64,000 nt of DNA from Agelas oroides (Eukaryota; Porifera; Demospongiae; Agelasida; Agelasidae). The notes under the pieces were generated by a model. It worked only from the letters and a program-made list of their open reading frames with translations, made no database searches and was not told the origin of the DNA. Location: the NCBI GenBank assembly GCA_949130485.1, contig OX422197.1, forward strand, positions 3,912,205 to 3,976,204. The letters are read 5' to 3'. Below, piece after piece: positions 19,929-32,858 of the stretch. Both the position numbers and the translations under genes were made by a program. Every line of letters begins with the position of its first letter. Within the stretch, counting starts at the first letter, position 1.

Positions 19929-22900
19929 GAGATGGTGTGAAGCTCGTCCAGGCCTGTTTAAGTACTCTAGAAAGCAGTTTTCTCCACTGGCGATGTCCTC
20001 TGAGGCTCGTGCAAGCCTATTTATGCGTCAGGAAAGAGCTAGAAAGCAGTTTTTACGACTGTGGAGTCCTGTGAAGTTCGTGCAAGCCTGTTTATGTGCG
20101 GTGACGACATGGTAAAGCCGTTTTAACCACCGAGGAGGTGCTATGAAGCACGTGCGGGCCTGTTTAAGTGCCTGGAAAGGTCTACAAAGTAGTTTTCACC
20201 ACTGCGGAGGTCCTGTGAAACTCGTGCAAGCCTGTTATGTGCGGGAAAGACTTGACAAAGCCGTTTTATCCGCCGGGGTGGTGCTGTAAAGCATGTGCAG
20301 TTCTGTTTCGTGCCAGGAAAGGTCCTGTGAAGCTCGTGCAAGCCTGTTTATATGCGGGGACGAGAAAGACTTGACAAAGCAGTTTTAACCTCCGAGGAGG
20401 TGCTATGAAGCACGTGCGGGCCTGTTTAAGTGCCTGGAAAGGTCTACAAAGTAGTTTTCACCACTGCGGAGGTCCTGTGAAGCTCGTGCAAGCCTGTTTA
20501 TGTGCGGGAAAGACCTGACAAAGCCGTTTTATCCGCCGAGGAGGTGCTGTAAAGCATATGCAGTTCTGTTTCGTGCCAGGAAAGATCAAGAAAGCAGTTT
20601 TCACGACTGTGGAGTCCTGTGAAGCTCGTGCAAGCCTGTTTATGTGCGGGGACGTCCTGGTAAAGCTGTTTTAACCTCCAAGGAGGTTGTGTGAAGCGCG
20701 TGCAAGGCTGTTTAAGTACCAGGAAATCTCGAGAAAGCGGTTTTCTCCAATTTTGAGGTCCTGTGAGGCTCGTGCAAGCCTGTTTATGCGTTAAGAAAGA
20801 GCTTGAAAGCAGTTTTCACGACTGTGGAGTCGTGTGAAGCTCGTGCAAGCCTGTTTATGTGCGGGGACGTCCTGATAAAGCCGTTTTAACCGCAGAGGAG
20901 GTGCTGTGAAGCACGTGCCGTCCTGTTTAAGTGCCTGGAAAGAACAAGAAAGCAGTTTTCACCATTGTGTAGGGTATATGAAGCTCGTGCAAGCCTGTTT
21001 ATATGCGGGAAATACTTAACAAAGCAGAGTTAACCTCCGAGGTGCTGTGAAGCACGTACCGGCCTGTTTAAGTGCCTGGAAAGGTCTGACAAAGCAGTTT
21101 CAACCGCCGAGGAGGTGGTGTGAAGCTGGTCCAGGCCTGTTTAAGTACTCTAGAAAGCAGTTTTCTCCACTGGCTATGTCCTCTGAGGCTCGTGCAAGCC
21201 CATTTATGCGTCAGGAAAGAGCTAGAAAGCAGTTTTTACGACTGTGGAGTCCTGTGAATCTCATGCAAGCCTGTTAATATGCGGGGACGAGAAAGACTTG
21301 ACAAAGCAGTTTTAACCTCCGAGGAGGTGCTATGAAGCACGTGCGGGCCTGTTTAAGAGCCTGGAATGGTCTACAAAGTAGTTTTCACCACTACGGAGGT
21401 CCTGTGAAGCTCGTGCAAGCCTGTTTATGTGCGGGAAAGACCTGACAAAGCCGTTTTATCCGCCGAGGAGGTGCTGTAAAGCATATGCAGTTCTGTTTCG
21501 TTCCAGGAAAGATCAAGAAAGCAGTTTTCACGACTGTGGAGTCCTGTGAAGCTCGTGCAAGACTGTTTATGTGCGGGGAAGTCCAGGTAAAGCCGTTTTA
21601 ACCTCCAAGGAGGTGGTGTGAAGCGCGTGCAAGGCTGTTTAAGTACCAGGAAATCTCGAGAAAGCGGTTTTCTCCAATTTTGAGGTCCTGTGAGGCTCGT
21701 GCAAGCCTGTTTCTGCGTTAAGAAAGAGCTTGAAAGCAGCTTTCACGACTGTGGAGGCGTGTGAAGCTCGTGCAAGCCTGTTTATGTGCGGGGACGTCCT
21801 GATAAAGCCGTTTTAACAGCAGAGGAGATGCTGTGAAGCACGTAGAGGCTTGTTTAAGTGCCTGGAAAGATCAAGAAAGCCCACCGTTGTGTAGGTTCTA
21901 TGAAGCTCGAGCAACCCTGATTATATGCGGGGACGAGAAAGACTTGACAAAGCAGTTTTAACCTCCGAGGAGGTGCTATGAAGCACGTGCGGGCCTGTTT
22001 AAGAGCCTGGAAAGGTCTACAAAGTAGTTTTCACCACTGCGGAGGTCCTGTGAAGCTCGTGCAAGCCTGTTTATGTGCGGGAAAGACCTGATGAAGTGTC
22101 AGGAAAGACCTAAAAAGGAGTTTTGACCACAGTGGAAGTCCTGTGAAGCCTGTGTGTGTGCTGGAATGACCTGATAAAGCCGTTTTAACCTCCGATGAGG
22201 TGCTGTGAAGAACTTGCAGGCCTGTTTAAGTGCCAGGAAAGATCGAGAAAGCAGTTTTCACCACTGTGGAGGACCTGTGAAGCTCGTGCAAGCCTGTCTT
22301 TGTGCGGAAAGACCTGATAAATCCGTTTTAACCGCCGATGAGGTGCTGTGAAGCACGTGCAGGCCTGTTTAAGTGCCAGGAAAGATTGAGAAAGCAGTTT
22401 TCACCACTGTGAAGGTGGTGCAAGCCTGTGTATGTGCTGGAATGACCTGCCCAAGCAGTTTTAACCGCAGAAAAGGTGCTGTGAAGCGTGTGGAGGCTTG
22501 TTGAAGTATCAGGAAAGATCTAAAAAGCAGTGTTCACCACTGTAGTAGTCCAGTGAAGCTCGTGCAAGCATATCTATGAGCGGTAAAGACCTGACAAAGC
22601 CGTTTTCACCTCCGATTAGATGCTGTGAAGCACATGTAGGCCTGTTTAAGTTCCAGAAAAGATTGAGAAAGCAGTTTTCACCACTGTGAAGGTCCTGTGA
22701 AGCTCGTGCAAGCCTGTGTATGTGCTGGATGGACCTGATAAAGACGAATTCACCGTCGAGGAAATGCTGAGAAGCACGTGCAGGCCTGTTTAAGTGCTGG
22801 GAAAGATCGAGAAAGCAGTTTTCACCACTGTGGAGGCCCTGTGAAGCTCGTGCAAGCCTGTCTTTGTGCGGGAAAGACCTGCCGAAGCAGTTTTAACCAC

Positions 22901-25900
22901 AGAGAAGGTGCTGTGAAGCGCGTGGGGGCTTGTTGAAGTGTCAGGAAAGATCTAAAAAGCAGTTTTCACCACTGTGGGAGTCCAGTGAAGCTCATGCAAG
23001 CATGTGTATGAGCGGTAAGGACCTGATAAAGCCGTTTTCACCTCCGATGAGGTGCTGTGAATCACGTGCAGGCGTGTTTAAGTGCCAAGAAAATTTGAGA
23101 AAGCAGTTTTCACCACTGTGAAAGTCCTGCGAAGCTCGTGCAAGCCTGTGTATGTGCTGGAATGACCTGATAAAGCCGTTTTCACCTCCGATGAGGTGCT
23201 GTGAATCACGTGCAGGCGTGTTAAGTGCCAAGAAAGATTGAGAAAGCAGTTTTCACCACTGTGAAAGTCCTGCGAAGCTCGTGCAAGACTGTGTATGTGC
23301 TGGAATGACCTGCCGAAGCAGTTTTAAGGTGCTGTGAAGCGCGTGGGGGCTTGTTGAAGTGTCAGGAAAGATTGAGAAAGCAGTTTTCACCACTGTGAAG
23401 GTCCTGTGAAGCTTGTGCAAGCCTGTGTATGTGCTGGATTGACCTGATAAAGCCTTATTCACCGTCGTGGAAGTGCTGAGAATCACGTGCAGGCCTGTTT
23501 ATGTGCTAGGAAAGATCGAGAGAGCAGTTTTCACCACTGTGGAGGCCCTGTGAAGCTCGTGCAAGCCTGGGTATGTCCGGGAAAGACCTGATAAAGCCGT
23601 TTTAACCGCCGATGAGGTGCCGTGAAGCACGTGCAGGCCTGTTTCAGTGCCAGGAAAGATCGAGAAAGCAGTTTTCACCACTGTGGAGGCCCTGTGAAGC
23701 TCGTGCAATCCTGGGTATGTCCGGGAAAGACCTGATAAAGCCGTTTTAACCGCCGATGAGGTGCCGTGGATCACGTGTTGCCGTGTTTACGTCCAACAAA
23801 GATTGAGAAAGCAGTTTTCACCACAGACTGTGAAGGTCCTGTGAAGCTCGTGCAAGCCTGTGGCTGTGCTGAAATGCCTGACCTGACAAATCCGTTTTAA
23901 CCACCGAGAAGGTGCTGTGAAGAACGTGGAGGCTTGTTGAAGTGCCAGGAAAGATTTAAAAAGCCGTTTTCAGCACTGTGGAAGTCCTGTGAAGCTCGTG
24001 CAAGCCTGTGTATGTGCGGGAAAGACCTGATAAAGCCGTTTTAACCGCCGATGAGGTGCTGTGAAGCACTTGGAGGTTTGTTGAAGTGTCAGGAAAGATT
24101 GAGAAAGCAGTTTTCACCACTGTGGGAGTCCAGTGAAGCTCGTGCAAGCATGTGTATGAGCGGTAAAGACCTGACAAAGCCGTTTTCACCTCCGATGAGG
24201 TGCTGTGAAGTACGTGTAGCCGTGTTTAAGTACCAGCAAAGATTGAGAAACACTTTTCACCACTGTAAAGGTCCTGTGAAGCTCGTGCAAGCCTGTGTCT
24301 GTGCTGAAATGACCTGACAAATCCGTTTTAACCACCGAGAAGGTGCTATGAAAAACGAGGAGGCTTGTTGAAGTGCCAGGAAAGATCTAAAAAGGCGTTT
24401 TCAGCACTGTGGAAGTCCTGTGAAGCTCGTGCAAGCCTGTGTATGTGCGGGAAAGACCTGATAAAGCCGTTTTAACCGCCGATGAGGTGCCGTGAAGAAC
24501 TTGGAGGTTTGTTGAAGTGTCAGGAAAGATTGAGAAAGCAGTTTTCACCACTGTGGGAGTCCAGTGAAGCTCGTGCAAGCATGTGTATGAGCGGTAAAGA
24601 CCTGATAAAGCCGTTTTCACCTCCGATGAGGTGCTGTGAAGCACGTGTAGCCGTGTTTAAGTACCATGGAGCAAAGATTGAGAAAGCACTTTTCACCACT
24701 GTGAAGGTCCTGTGAAGCTCGTGCAAGCCTGTGTCTGTGCTGAAATGACCTGACAAATCCGTTTTAACCACCGCGAAGGTGCTGTGAAGAACGTGGAGGC
24801 TTGTTGAAGTGCCAGGAAAGATCTAAAAAGGCGTTTTCAGCACTGTGGAAGTCCTGTGAAGCTTGTGCAAACCTGTGTATGTGCTGGAATGACCTGCCCA
24901 AGCAGTTTTAACCGCAGAGAAGGTGCTGTGAAGCGTGTGGGGGCTTGTTGAAGTGTCAGGAAAGATCTAAAAAGCAGTTTTCACCACTGTGGGAGTCCAG
25001 TGAAGCTCGTGCAAGCATATGTATGAGCGGTAAAGACCTGACAAAGCCGTTTTCACCTCCGATTAGATGCTGTGAAGCACATGTAGGCCTGTTTAAGTTC
25101 CAGAAAAGATTGAGAAAGCAGTTTTCACCACTGTGAAGGTCCTGTGAAGCTCGTGCAAGCCTGTGTATGTGCTAGAATGACCTATCGAAGCAGTTTTAAC
25201 CGCCGATGAGGTGCTGAGAAGCATGTGGGTTCTTGTTGAAGTGTCAGGAAAGATCTAAAAAGCAGTTTTCAACACTGTGGGAGTCCAATGAAGCTCGTGC
25301 AAGCATGTGTATGAGCGGTAAAGACCTGATAAAGCCGTTTTCACCTCCGATGCGGTGCTTTGAAGCAAGTGTAAGCCTGTTTAAGTACCAGCAAAGATTG
25401 AGAAAGCACTTTTCACCACTGTGAAGGTCCTGTGAAACTCATGCAAGCCTGTGTCTGTGCTGAAATGACCTGACAAATCCGTTTTAAACGAGAGAAGGTG
25501 CTTTGAAACACGTGGAAGCTTGTTGAAGTGTCAGGAAAGACCAAAAAAGCAGTTTTCACCCCAGTGGAAGTCCTGTGAAGCTCGTGCAGGCCTGTGTATG
25601 TGCTGGAATGACCTGATAAAGCCGTTTTAACCGCCGGTGAGGTGCTGTGAAGAACGTGCAGGCCTGTTTAAGTGGCAGGAAAGATTGAGAAAGCAGTTTT
25701 CACCACTGTGAAGGTCCTGTGAAGCTCGTGCAAGTCTGTGTATGTGCTGGATGGACCTGATAAAGACGAATTCACCGTCGAGGAAATGCTGAGAAGCACG
25801 TGCAGGCCTGTTTAAGTGCTAGGAAAGATCGAGAAAGCAGTTTTCACCACTGTGGAGGCCCTGTGAAGCTCGTGCAAGCCTGTCTTTGTGCGGGAAAGAC

Positions 25901-28900
25901 CTGCCGAAGCAGTTTTAACCACAGAGAAGGTGCTGTGAAGCACGTGGGGGCTTGTTGAAGTGTCAGGAAAGATCTAAAAAGCAGTTTTCACCACTGTGGG
26001 AGTCCAGTGAAGCTCATGCAAGCATGTGTATGAGCGGTAAAGACCTGATAAAGCCGTTTTCACCTCCGATGAGGTGCTGTGAATCACGTGCAGGCGTGTT
26101 TAAGTGCCAAGAAAAATTGAGAAAGCAGTTTTCACCACTGTGAAAGTCCTGCGAAGCTCGTGCAAGCCTGTGTATGTGCTGGAATGACCTGATAAAGCCG
26201 TTTTCACCTCCGATGAGGTGCTGTGAATCACGTGCAGGCGTGTTAAGTGCCAAGAAAGATTGAGAAAGCAGTTTTCACCACTGTGAAAGTCCTGCGAAGC
26301 TCGTGCAAGCCTGTGTATGTGCTGGAATGACCTGCCGAAGCAGTTTTAAGGTGCTGTGAAGCGCGTGGGGGCTTGTTGAAGTGTCAGGAAAGATTGAGAA
26401 AGCAGTTTTCACCACTGTGAAGGTCCTGTGAAGCTTGTGCAAGCCTGTGTATGTGCTGGATTGACCTGATAAAGCCTTATTCACCGTCGTGGAAGTGCTG
26501 AGAAGCACGTGCAGGCCTGTTTATGTGCTAGGAAAGATCGAGAGAGCAGTTTTCACCACTGTGGAGGCCCTGTGAAGCTCGTGCAAGCCTGGGTATGTCC
26601 GGGAAAGACCTGATAAAGCCGTTTTAACCGCCGATGAGGTGCCGTGAAGCACGTGCAGGCCTGCTTCAGTGCCAGGAAAGATCGAGAAAGCAGTTTTCAC
26701 CACTGTGGAGGCCCTGTGAAACTCGTGCAATCCTGGGTATGTCCGGGAAAGACCTGATAAAGCCGTTTTAACCGCCGATGAGGTGCCGTGGATCACGTGT
26801 TGCCGTGTTTACGTCCAACAAAGATTGAGAAAGCAGTTTTCACCACAGACTGTGAAGGTCCTGTGAAGCTCGTGCAAGCCTGTGTATGTGCTAGAATGAC
26901 CTATCGAAGCAGTTTTAACCGCCGATGAGGTGCTGAGAAGCATGTGGGTTCTTGTTGAAGTGTCAGGAAAGATCTAAAAAGCAGTTTTCAACACTGTGGG
27001 AGTCCAGTGAAGCTCGTGCAAGCATGTGTATGAGCGGTAAAGACCTGATAAAGCCGTTTTCACCTCCGATGCGGTGCTTTGAAGCACGTGTAAGCCTGTT
27101 TAAGTGCCAGCAAAGATTGAGAAAGCACTTTTCACCACTGTGAAGGTCCTGTGAAACTCATGCAAGCCTGTGTCTGTGCTGAAATGACCTGACAAATCCG
27201 TTTTAAACGAGAGAAGGTGCTTTGAAACACGTGGAAGCTTGTTGAAGTGTCAGGAAAGACCAAAAAAGCAGTTTTCACCACAGTGGAAGTCCTGTGAAGC
27301 TCGTGCAGGCCTGTGTATGTGCTGGAATGACCTGATAAAGCCGTTTTAACCGCCGATGAGGTGCTGTGAAGAACGTGCAGGCCTGTTTAAGTGGCAGGAA
27401 AGATTGAGAAAGCAGTTTTCACCACTGTGAAGGTCCTGTGAAGCTCGTGCAAGCCTGTGTATGTGCTGGATGGACCTGATAAAGACAAATTCACCGTCGA
27501 GGAAATGCTGAGAAGCACGTGCAGGCCTGTTTAAGTGCTAGGAAAGATCGAAAAAGCAGTTTTCACCACTGTAGAGGCCCTGTGAAGCTCGTGCAAGCCT
27601 GTCTTTGTGCGGGAAAGACCTGCCGAAGCAGTTTTAACCACAGAGAAGGTGCTGTGAAGCGCGTGGGGGCTTGTTGAAGTGTCAGGAAAGATCTAAAAAG
27701 CAGTTTTCACCACTGTGGGAGTCCAGTGAAGCTCATGTAAGCATGTGTATGAGCGGTAAGGACCTGATAAAGCCGTTTTCACCTCCGATGAGGTGCTGTG
27801 AATCACGTGCAGGCGTGTTTAAGTGCCAAGAAAAATTGAGAAAGCAGTTTTCACCACTGTGAAAGTCCTGCGAGACTCGTGCAAGCCTGTGTATGTGCTG
27901 GAATGACCTGATAAAGCCGTTTTCACCTCCGATGAGGTGCTGTGAATCACGTGCAGGCGTGTTAAGTGCCAAGAAAGATTGAGAAAGCAGTTTTCACCAC
28001 TGTGAAAGTCCTGTGAAGCTCGTGCAAGCCTGTGTATGTGCTGGAATGACCTGCCGAAGCAGTTTTAAGGTGCTGTGAAGCGCGTGGGGGCTTGTTGAAG
28101 TGTCAGGAAAGATTGAGAAAGCAGTTTTCACCGCTGTGAAGGTCCTGTGAAGCTTGTGCAAGCCTGTGTATGTGCTGGATTGACCTGATAAAGCCTTATT
28201 CACCGTCGTGGAAGTGCTGAGAATCACGTGCAGGCCTGTTTATGTGCTAGGAAAGATCGAGAGAACAGTTTTCACCACTGTGGAGGCCCTGTGAAGCTCG
28301 TGCAAGCCTGGGTATGTCCGGGAAAGACCTGATAAAGCCGTTTTCACCTCCGATGAGGTGCTGTGAATCACGTGCAGGCGTGTTTAAGTGCCAAGAAAAA
28401 TTGAGAAAGCAGTTTTCACCACTGTGAAAGTCCTGCGAGGCTCGTGCAAGCCTGTGTATGTGCTGGAATGACCTGATAAAGCCGTTTTCACCTCCGATGA
28501 GGTGCTGTGAATCACGTGCAGGCGTGTTAAGTGCCAAGAAAGATTGAGAAAGCAGTTTTCACCACTGTGAAAGTCCTGTGAAGCTCGTGCAAGCCTGTGT
28601 ATGTGCTGGAATGACCTGCCGAAGCAGTTTTAAGGTGCTGTGAAGCGCGTGGGGGCTTGTTGAAGTGTCAGGAAAGATTGAGAAAGCAGTTTTCACCGCT
28701 GTGAAGGTCCTGTGAAGCTTGTGCAAGCCTGTGTATGTGCTGGATTGACCTGATAAAGCCTTATTCACCGTCGTGGAAGTGCTGAGAATCACGTGCAGGC
28801 CTGTTTATGTGCTAGGAAAGATCGAGAGAACAGTTTTCACCACTGTGGAGGCCCTGTGAAGCTCGTGCAAGCCTGGGTATGTCCGGGAAAGACCTGATAA

Positions 28901-31900
28901 AGCCGTTTTAACCGCCGATGAGGTGCCGTGGATCACGTGTTGCCGTGTTTACGTCCAACAAAGATTGAGAAAGCAGTTTTCACCACAGACTGTGAAGGTC
29001 CTGTGAAGCTCGTGCAAGCCTGTGGCTGTGCTGAAATGCCTGACCTGACAAATCCGTTTTAACCACCGAGAAGGTGCTGTGAAGAACGTGGAGGCTTGTT
29101 GAAGTGCCAGGAAAGATTTAAAAAGCCGTTTTCAGCACTGTGGAAGTCCTGTGAAGCTCGTGCAAGCCTGTGTATATGCGGGAAAGACCTGATAAAGCCG
29201 TTTTAACCGCCGATGAGGTGCTGTGAAGCACTTGGAGGTTTGTTGAAGTGTCAGGAAAGATTGAGAAAGCAGTTTCCACCACTGTGGGAGTCCAGTGAAG
29301 CTCGTGCAAGCATGTGTATGAGCGGTAAAGACCTGACAAAGCCGTTTTCACCTCCGATGAGGTGCTGTGAAGTACGTGTAGCCGTGTTTAAGTACCAGCA
29401 AAGATTGAGAAACACTTTTCACCACTGTAAAGGTCCTGTGAAGCTCGTGCAAGCCTGTGTCTGTGCTGAAATGACCTGACAAATCCGTATTATCCACCGA
29501 GAAGGTGCTGTGAAAAACGTGGAGGCTTGTTGAAGTGCCAGGAAAGATCTAAAAAGGCGTTTTCAGAACTGTGGAAGTCCTGTGAAGCTCGTGCAAGCCT
29601 GTGTATGTGCGGGAAAGACCTGATAAAGCCGTTTTAACCGCCGATGAGGTGCCGTGAAGAACTTGGAGGTGTGTTGAAGTGTCAGAAAAGATTGAGAAAG
29701 CAGTTTTCACCACTGTGGGAGTCCAGTGAAGCTCGTGCAAGCATGTGTATGAGCGGTAAAGACCTGATAAAGCCGTTTTAACCGCCGATGAGGTGCCGTG
29801 AATCACGTGTTACCGTGTTTACGTCCAACAAAGATTGAGAAAGCAGTTTTCACCACAGACTGTGAAGGTCCTGTGAAGCTCGTGCAAGCCTGTGGCTGTG
29901 CTGAAATGACCTGACAAATCCGTTTTAACCACCGAGAAGGTGCTGTGAAGAACGTGGAGGCTTGTTGAAGTGCCAGGAAAGATTTAAAAAGCCGTTTTCA
30001 GCACTGTGGAAGTCCTGTGATTGTGAAGCTCGTGCAAGCCTGTGTATGTGCGGGAAAGACCTGATAAAGCCGTTTTAACCGCCGATGAGGTACTGGGAAG
30101 CACTTGAAGGTTTGTTGAAGTGTCAGGAAAGATTGAGAAAGCAGTTTTCACCACTGTGGGAGTCCAGTGAAGCTCGTGCAAGCATGTGTATGAGCGGTAA
30201 AGACCTGATAAAGCCGTTTTCACCTCCGATGAGGTGCTGTGAAGCACGTGTAGTCGTGTTTAAGTACCAGCAAAGATTGAGAAAGCAGTTTTCACCACTG
30301 TGAAGGTCCTGTGAAGCTCATGCAAGCCTGTGACTGTGCTGAAATGACATGACAAATCCGTTTTAATCACCGAGAAGGTGCTGTGAAGAACGTGGAGGCT
30401 TGTTGAAGTGCCAAGAAAGATCTAAAAAGGCGTTTTCAGCACTGTGAAAGTTCTGTGAAACTCGTGCAAGCCTATGTATGTGCGGGAAATACCTGTTAAA
30501 GCCGTTTTAACCGCCGATGAGGTGCTGTGAAGCACGTGCAGGCCTGTTCAAGTGCCAGGACAGATTGAGAAAGCAGTTTTCACCACTGTGAAGGTCCTGT
30601 GAAGCTCGTGCAAGCCTGTGTATGTGCTGGAATGACCTGCCGAAGCAGTTTTAACCTGCTGTGAAGCGCGTGGGGGCTTGTTGAAGTGTCTGGAAAGAAG
30701 TAAAAAGCAGTTTTCACCACTGTGGAAGTCCTGTGAAGCTCGTGCAAGCCTGTGTATGTGCGGGAAAGACCTGATAAAGCCATTTTAACAGCGGATGTGG
30801 TTCTGTGAAGCACTTGGAGGTTTGTTGAAGTGTCAGGAAAGATTGAGAATGTAGTTTTCACCGCTGTGAAGGTCATGTGAAGCTCGTGCAAGCCTGTGTA
30901 TGTGCTGGAATCACCTGCCCAAGCAGTTTTAACCGCAGAGAAGGTGCTGTGAAGTGCGTGGGCGCTTGTTGAAGTGTCAGGAAAGATCTAAAAAGCAGTT
31001 TTCACCACTGTGGGAGTCCAGTGAAGCTCGTGCAAGCCTGTGTATGTGCGGGAAAGACCTGACTAAGCCGTTTTAACCGCCGATGAGGTGCTGTGAAGCA
31101 CTTGGAGGTTTGTTGAAGTGTCAGGAAAGATCTAAAAAGCAGTTTTCGCCACTGTTGGAGTCCAATGAAGCTCGTGCAAGCCTGTGTATGTGCTGGATTG
31201 ACCTGATAAAGCCGAATTCACCGTCGTGGAAGTGCTGAGAAGCACGTGCAGGCCTGTTTAAGTGCTAGGAAAGATCGAGAAAGCAGTTTTCACCACTGTG
31301 AAGGTCCTGTGAAGCTCGTGCAAGCCTGTGTATGTGCTGGAATGACCTGATAAAGACGAATTCGCCGTCGAGGAAATGCTGAGAAGCACGTGCAGTCCTG
31401 TTTAAGTTTAAAAAGCAGTTTTCACCACTGTGGGAGTCCAGTGAAGCTCGTGCAAGCCTGTGTCTGTGCTTAAATGACCTGACAAATCCGTTTTAAACGC
31501 GAGAAAGTGCTGTGAAACACGTGGAAGCTTATTGAAGTGTCAGGAAAGACCTAAAAAGGAGTTTTCACCACAGTGGAAGTCCTGTGAAGCTCGTGCAAGC
31601 CTGTGTATGTGCTGGAATGACCTGACAAAGCCGTTTTAACCGCCGATAAGGTGCTGTGAAGCACATGCAATCCCGTTTAAGTGCCAGAAAAGATCGAGAG
31701 AGCACTTTTCACCACTGTGGAGGCCCCGTGAAGCTCGTGCAAGCCTGTCTTTACGCGGGAATGACCTGGTAAAGCGGGTTTTACCACCGATGAGGTGCTG
31801 TTAAGCACGTGGGGGCTTGTTGAAGTGTCAGGAAAGATGTAAAAAGGAGTTTCAACACTGTGGGAGTCCAGTGAAGCTCGTGCTAGCATGTGTATGAGCG

Positions 31901-32858
31901 GTAAAGACCTGATAAAGCCGTTTTAATCGCCGATGAGGTGCTGTGAAGCACGTGCAGGCCTGTTTAAGTGCCAGGAAAGATTGAGAAAGCAGTTTTCACC
32001 ACTGTGAAGGTCCTGTGAAGCTCGTGCCATCCTGTGTATGTGCTGGAATGACCTGCCGAAGCAGTTTTAAATACAGAGAAGGTGCTGTGAAGCACGTGGG
32101 CGCTTGTTGAAGTGCCAGGAAAGATGTAAAAAGGAGTTTCAACACTGTGGGAGTCCAGTGAAGCTCGAGCAAGCCTGTGTATGTGCGGGAAATACCTGAT
32201 AAAGCCGTTTTAACAGCGGATGAGGTTCTGTGAAGCACTTGGAGGTTTGTTGAAGTGTCAGGAAAGATTGAGAAAGCAGTTTTCACCACTGTGAAGGTCC
32301 TGTGAAGCTCGTGCAAGCCTGTTTATGTGCAGGAATGACCTGTCGAAGCAGTTTTAAATGCAGAGAAGGTGCTGTGAAGCACGTGGGCGCTTGTTGAAGT
32401 GCCAGGAAAGATGTAAAAAGGAGTTTCAACACTGTGGGAGTCCAGTGAAGCTCGTGGAAGCATGTGTATGAGCGGTAAAGACCTGATAAAGCCGTTTTAA
32501 CCGCCGAGGAGGTGCTGTGAAGCACGTGCAGGCCTGTTTAAGTGCCAGGAAAGATTGAGAAAGCAGTTTTCACCACTGTGAAGGTCCTGTGAAGCTCGTG
32601 CAAGCCTGTGTATGTGCTGGAATGACCTGCCGAAGCAGTATTAACCGCAGAGAAGGTGCTGTGAATCACATGGAAGCTTGTTGAAGTGTCGTGAAACACC
32701 TAAAAAGAAGTTTTCACCACAGTGGAAGTCCTGTGAAGCTCGTGCGGGAAAGACCTGACAAAGCCGTTTTATCCGCCGAGGAGGTGCTGTAAAGCATATG
32801 CAGTTCTGTTTGGTGCCAGGAAAGATCAAGAAAGCAGTTTTCACGACTGTGGAGTCCT
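19929..32858 (+). repeat. Satellite array, block 2
   Basis: About 180 monomers of 72 bp. Two subfamilies dominate: to about 22,090, units with 'acgactgtggagtcctgtg' and 'gcggggacgtcctggtaaag'; from there on, units with 'cctgtgtatgtgctggaatgacctg'. Long internal duplications are visible: a segment at about 22,700-23,850 recurs 3,022 bp downstream, then again 1,719 bp further on; one part recurs after 565 bp; and 23,956-24,400 recurs 5,162 bp downstream. Because a unit is 24 codons long, stop-free frames of 60-106 codons appear on both strands. These are not genes. Confidence 0.95.

Noticed and set aside
22930-32525. Dozens of 60-106-codon open frames with repeated peptides, possible repeat-protein gene family
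   Set aside because: They follow the satellite unit (24 codons per monomer), occur on both strands and end at random indels. There is no consistent start, splice signal or terminator.
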